Positions 61,853 to 64,000 of a stretch of 64,000 nucleotides of DNA are shown in pieces. Source of the DNA: Frateuria hangzhouensis (GTDB lineage: Bacteria; Pseudomonadota; Gammaproteobacteria; Xanthomonadales; Rhodanobacteraceae); contig NZ_JAPMIU010000003.1 of the NCBI RefSeq assembly GCF_026410505.1, positions 186,001 to 250,000 on the forward strand. Reading direction: 5' to 3'. Each line of letters begins with the position of its first letter. Position 1 is the first letter of the stretch. Both the position numbers and the translations under genes were made by a program. A model generated the notes under the pieces. That model was given only the letters and a program-made list of their open reading frames with translations. It had not been told where the DNA came from and searched no databases.

Positions 61853-62341
61853 TTACGCCTGGCTCGCGCGCAGCCGCAGCACGTCCTGCCGCAGCAGGTA
61901 TACCGACACCGCCAGCAGCACCACGTCCTTCATCAGGAACGGCACGTTGCCCACCATCGCCGGGAAGCCGCCCGCCGACTCGGCCCAGCCGCCGGGCATG
62001 AACGGAATGATGGTGACCGTCATGACGAAGGTGACCACCGAGCCGGCCGCGCCCAGCACGCCCAGCCGCTTGCTCCAGAAACCGCCCAGCAGCAGCGCGC
62101 CAAACAGCCACTCGGCCACGCCCAGGAACCAGCTCGCGCCCCGAATGCCGAAGGCCGGGTACATCCAGGCGATCAGCGGTCCATTGCTGATGAAGGGAAT
62201 CAGCGTCTGCGCCTCGTAGTCCCACCACTTCTGGTAGCCGAAGAAAAAGAACATCACCACCATCGAGGCGCGGACCACGTGGTAGTCCAGGTCGTTCTTC
62301 AGCAGGCCGGTGCGGGCCAGTGCGTTCACCAGTGCGTTCAT
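61853..62341 (-). CDS. DUF417 membrane protein, RclC/YkgB-like (162 aa)
   Basis: TM-rich protein with 'VVRASMVVMFFFFGYQKWWD', 'ISNGPLIAWMYPAFGIRGAS' and 'NVPFLMKDVVLLAVSVYLLR', the DUF417 pattern of E. coli RclC (YkgB), part of the reactive-chlorine resistance regulon. GAGG lies 8 nt before the ATG. It follows the AhpD-like gene by 10 bp, so the two are cotranscribed; their divergent neighbour is an RclR-like AraC regulator. Confidence 0.88.
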   Translation of the reverse strand: MNALVNALARTGLLKNDLDYHVVRASMVVMFFFFGYQKWWDYEAQTLIPFISNGPLIAWMYPAFGIRGASWFLGVAEWLFGALLLGGFWSKRLGVLGAAGSVVTFVMTVTIIPFMPGGWAESAGGFPAMVGNVPFLMKDVVLLAVSVYLLRQDVLRLRASQA

Positions 62342-62351
62342 CGTCGTTTCC

Positions 62352-62924
62352 TCAAGCGATTGTCGAAAAGGGGAGGGCGCCCGCCGCCGAGGCGGGCGAT
62401 GGGAGGTCGATCTCGGTGTCGTTGATGCGGTTGAAGGTGTTGGTGAAGGTCGCCACGGCCACCGCCAGGCTGATTTCCACCAGCTGCGCGTCACTGAAGC
62501 CGGCGGCGCGGACCGCGGCCACCTCGGCCTCGGCCAGCGTGCCGCGCGAGTGCGCGAGCCGGCGCACGAAACGCACCAGCGCGTCGCGCCGTGCATCGCC
62601 GGTGCGCAGGCCGCTGCGGATCCGCCGCAGCGTCGGTGCCTCCAGGCCGGTGAGCGCGCCGAGCAGGCTGTGCGCCGTGATGCAGTAGTCGCAGCCGGCG
62701 GCCTCGCTGGCCACCAGCTTCACCGTCTCCTGGTCCTGCCGGCTCAGCGACCCGGCGGCCAGTACGCCGTCGAGCTGCAGCATCGCCTTGAGCGCCGCGG
62801 GCCGAAGCTGGCCGATGGCAGCGAAACAGTTGGGCACGCGACCCACGGCCTGCGTGATCCGGGCATACACCGCCGCGGCGGCACCGGCGGCGGATTCGAG
62901 CGGGTGGATGGCAATGCGTGACAT
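62352..62924 (-). CDS. carboxymuconolactone decarboxylase / AhpD-like alkylhydroperoxidase (190 aa)
   Basis: 'VKLVASEAAGCDYCITAHSL' contains the redox CxxC and His of AhpD-type proteins; 'DAQLVEISLAVAVATFTNTF' is the second half of the fold. It probably reduces peroxides or other oxidants with a thiol partner. AAGGAG lies 6 nt before the ATG. It is the first gene of the operon with DUF417 and is divergent from the AraC regulator at 63038. Confidence 0.9.
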   Translation of the reverse strand: MSRIAIHPLESAAGAAAAVYARITQAVGRVPNCFAAIGQLRPAALKAMLQLDGVLAAGSLSRQDQETVKLVASEAAGCDYCITAHSLLGALTGLEAPTLRRIRSGLRTGDARRDALVRFVRRLAHSRGTLAEAEVAAVRAAGFSDAQLVEISLAVAVATFTNTFNRINDTEIDLPSPASAAGALPFSTIA

Positions 62925-63037
62925 GGCGGGCTCCTTCGTCGGTTGGACGTGGAGCCACTGTACGGAGCGGATGTGAGCCTGTTAATGTCGCAAGCGCTCG
63001 CATTCATGCTCATTCGTCTCCAAGCGGAGCCCGCAAC

Positions 63038-63997
63038 ATGTCCCCACCGATGGATTGGCTCAGCCGCCTGCTGGAGATGACGCCGGTGCGCGGCCGGCTC
63101 GACCTGCGCTGCTACTACGGCGCACCGTGGCGCATCGACCAGGCGTCGGCCGCGCCCGGCGAGATCCCCTACCACGTCGTACTCGCCGGCTCGGCCGTGC
63201 TCGAAGACCCCACCGGCGGCCCGCCGCAACACCTCGCCCCCGGCGACATCCTGCTCATCGCCCAGGGCGGCGCGCACACCCTGCACGACGGCAGCGGCGC
63301 CAGGCCGGTGCCCGCGCGTGAGCGCGCCGGCCTCAACCTCACCTTCAGCGAGAACGCCGGCAGCGGCGAACGGCTGGACATGCTGTGCGGCCACTTCGTC
63401 CTCGCCGCCCCGCACGAACGCCTGCTGCGCAGCTACCTGCCTTCACGTTTGGTGGCGCGCGCAAGCGCAGGGCAGGGCGCACCCGGCGCCACCGCCGCGC
63501 AGGTCGCCAGCCTGGTCACGCTGATGCGCACCGAATCGGCCGCCGAACACCTCGGCGGCCACGCGATGCTCAACGCCCTCTCCACCGCGCTGTTCGCGCT
63601 CGCGCTGCGCCTTTCCAGCGAATCGGGCGACGCCCCCGCCGGCCTGCTCGCCCTCGCCGGCAACCCGCGCCTCGCCCCGGCCATCACCGCCATGTTCGAA
63701 CGCCCCGCCCATCCCTGGACGCTGCCCGCGCTCGCGCGCCTGTGCAACGTCTCACGCGCCACCCTGGTACGCCTGTTCAACGACAGCCTCGGCCGCTCCG
63801 CCAGCGAACTGCTCACCGACATCCGCATGACGCTCGCCGCCAGCGAGTTGCGCAAGGCGAACCAGTCCACTGGGGCGGTGGCGGAAGCGGTCGGCTATCA
63901 ATCGGAGGCGGCGTTCCAGCGGGCGTTCAAGCAGCACATGGGAGTGACGCCGGCGCGGTGGAGAAGGGCGGCGGTGGGCGGAGGTGTTGAAAACTAA
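63038..63997 (+). CDS. AraC-family regulator with Cupin_6 domain, RclR-like (319 aa)
   Basis: 'MDWLSRLLEMTPVRGRLDLR' followed by Cys25 and 'GDILLIAQGGAHTLHDG' with a later 'MLCGHFVL' match the Cupin_6 domain of E. coli RclR, the hypochlorous-acid sensor. Its redox cysteines Cys21 and Cys89 align with Cys25 and this second Cys. The C-terminal HTH reads 'WTLPALARLCNVSRATLVRL' and 'AVAEAVGYQSEAAFQRAFKQ'. GGAG lies 8 nt before the ATG. Oxidant-dependent control of the divergent AhpD-RclC operon is a strong inference. Confidence 0.88.
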   Translation: MSPPMDWLSRLLEMTPVRGRLDLRCYYGAPWRIDQASAAPGEIPYHVVLAGSAVLEDPTGGPPQHLAPGDILLIAQGGAHTLHDGSGARPVPARERAGLNLTFSENAGSGERLDMLCGHFVLAAPHERLLRSYLPSRLVARASAGQGAPGATAAQVASLVTLMRTESAAEHLGGHAMLNALSTALFALALRLSSESGDAPAGLLALAGNPRLAPAITAMFERPAHPWTLPALARLCNVSRATLVRLFNDSLGRSASELLTDIRMTLAASELRKANQSTGAVAEAVGYQSEAAFQRAFKQHMGVTPARWRRAAVGGGVEN

Positions 63998-64000
63998 GCG

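Noticed and set aside
1-64000. CRISPR arrays, tRNA/rRNA genes, prophage or insertion sequences
   Set aside because: No regularly spaced direct repeats, no cloverleaf-like or rRNA-like sequence and no transposase or integrase motif was seen; the repeats present are short palindromic elements.

Overview
The window is GC-rich, densely coded DNA from a Gram-negative bacterium. Several features point to the Xanthomonadales/Lysobacterales, most likely a Rhodanobacter-, Dyella- or Luteibacter-like genus: TamA/TamB, outer-membrane beta-barrels, a PBP1b next to a TPR lipoprotein, a MurD2-type ligase, a PNGase A-family glycanase and abundant short intergenic palindromes of the 'GTAGGAGCCCACTTGTGGGC' type. 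This placement is an inference from gene content. No rRNA, tRNA, CRISPR array, phage, transposase or plasmid gene was seen.

Layout. 1-11 kb: the end of a murein ligase gene, a cluster of small stress proteins (four KGG/LEA-like genes and one DUF2795 gene), the tamA-tamB pair and a large GH17-GT2 glucan synthase. 11-29 kb: mostly housekeeping genes, namely dps, an LTA-synthase-like sulfatase-fold enzyme, hrpA, relA, a TPR membrane protein, an NAD(P)-binding epimerase-like protein, PBP1b with its probable lipoprotein activator, a MAPEG protein and a YoaA/DinG helicase. 29-34 kb: an acyl-CoA dehydrogenase, a RidA protein, a decayed DUF1275 gene, a VOC protein, an AraC regulator, an unlisted cysteine-rich small protein and a HAD phosphatase. 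34-39 kb: three co-oriented genes for a decaheme cytochrome (DmsE/MtrA type), an MtrB/PioB outer-membrane barrel and a diheme cytochrome c. Together they look like a complete electron conduit across the outer membrane and are the most interesting system in the window. 39-45 kb: regulator/enzyme pairs (MBL-fold protein with a GcvA-like LysR, thioredoxin-reductase-like protein with Rrf2, a methyltransferase, an SDR, an F420-type NADP oxidoreductase with LysR). 45.6-48.7 kb: an arsenic cassette (arsC-acr3-arsR with divergent arsH). 49-51 kb: a secreted PNGase A-family enzyme. 51-64 kb: an ArsR-SRPBCC-YciI group, LysR with divergent DoxX and DODA-type dioxygenase, AraC regulators, small redox enzymes, a CGNR regulator, a haloalkane-dehalogenase-like hydrolase and an RclR/RclC-like module.

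How the parts work together. Many small transcription units follow one plan: a regulator divergent from, or overlapping, one or two redox or detoxification enzymes, often with a visible palindrome at the regulator's start (39767, 42155, 53026, 60820). Three families of short palindromic repeats are scattered between genes. Two elements lie in frame inside hrpA.

Limits. Everything here was read from sequence without database searches. Start codons were chosen by ribosome-binding site and family convention, and several are marked uncertain.
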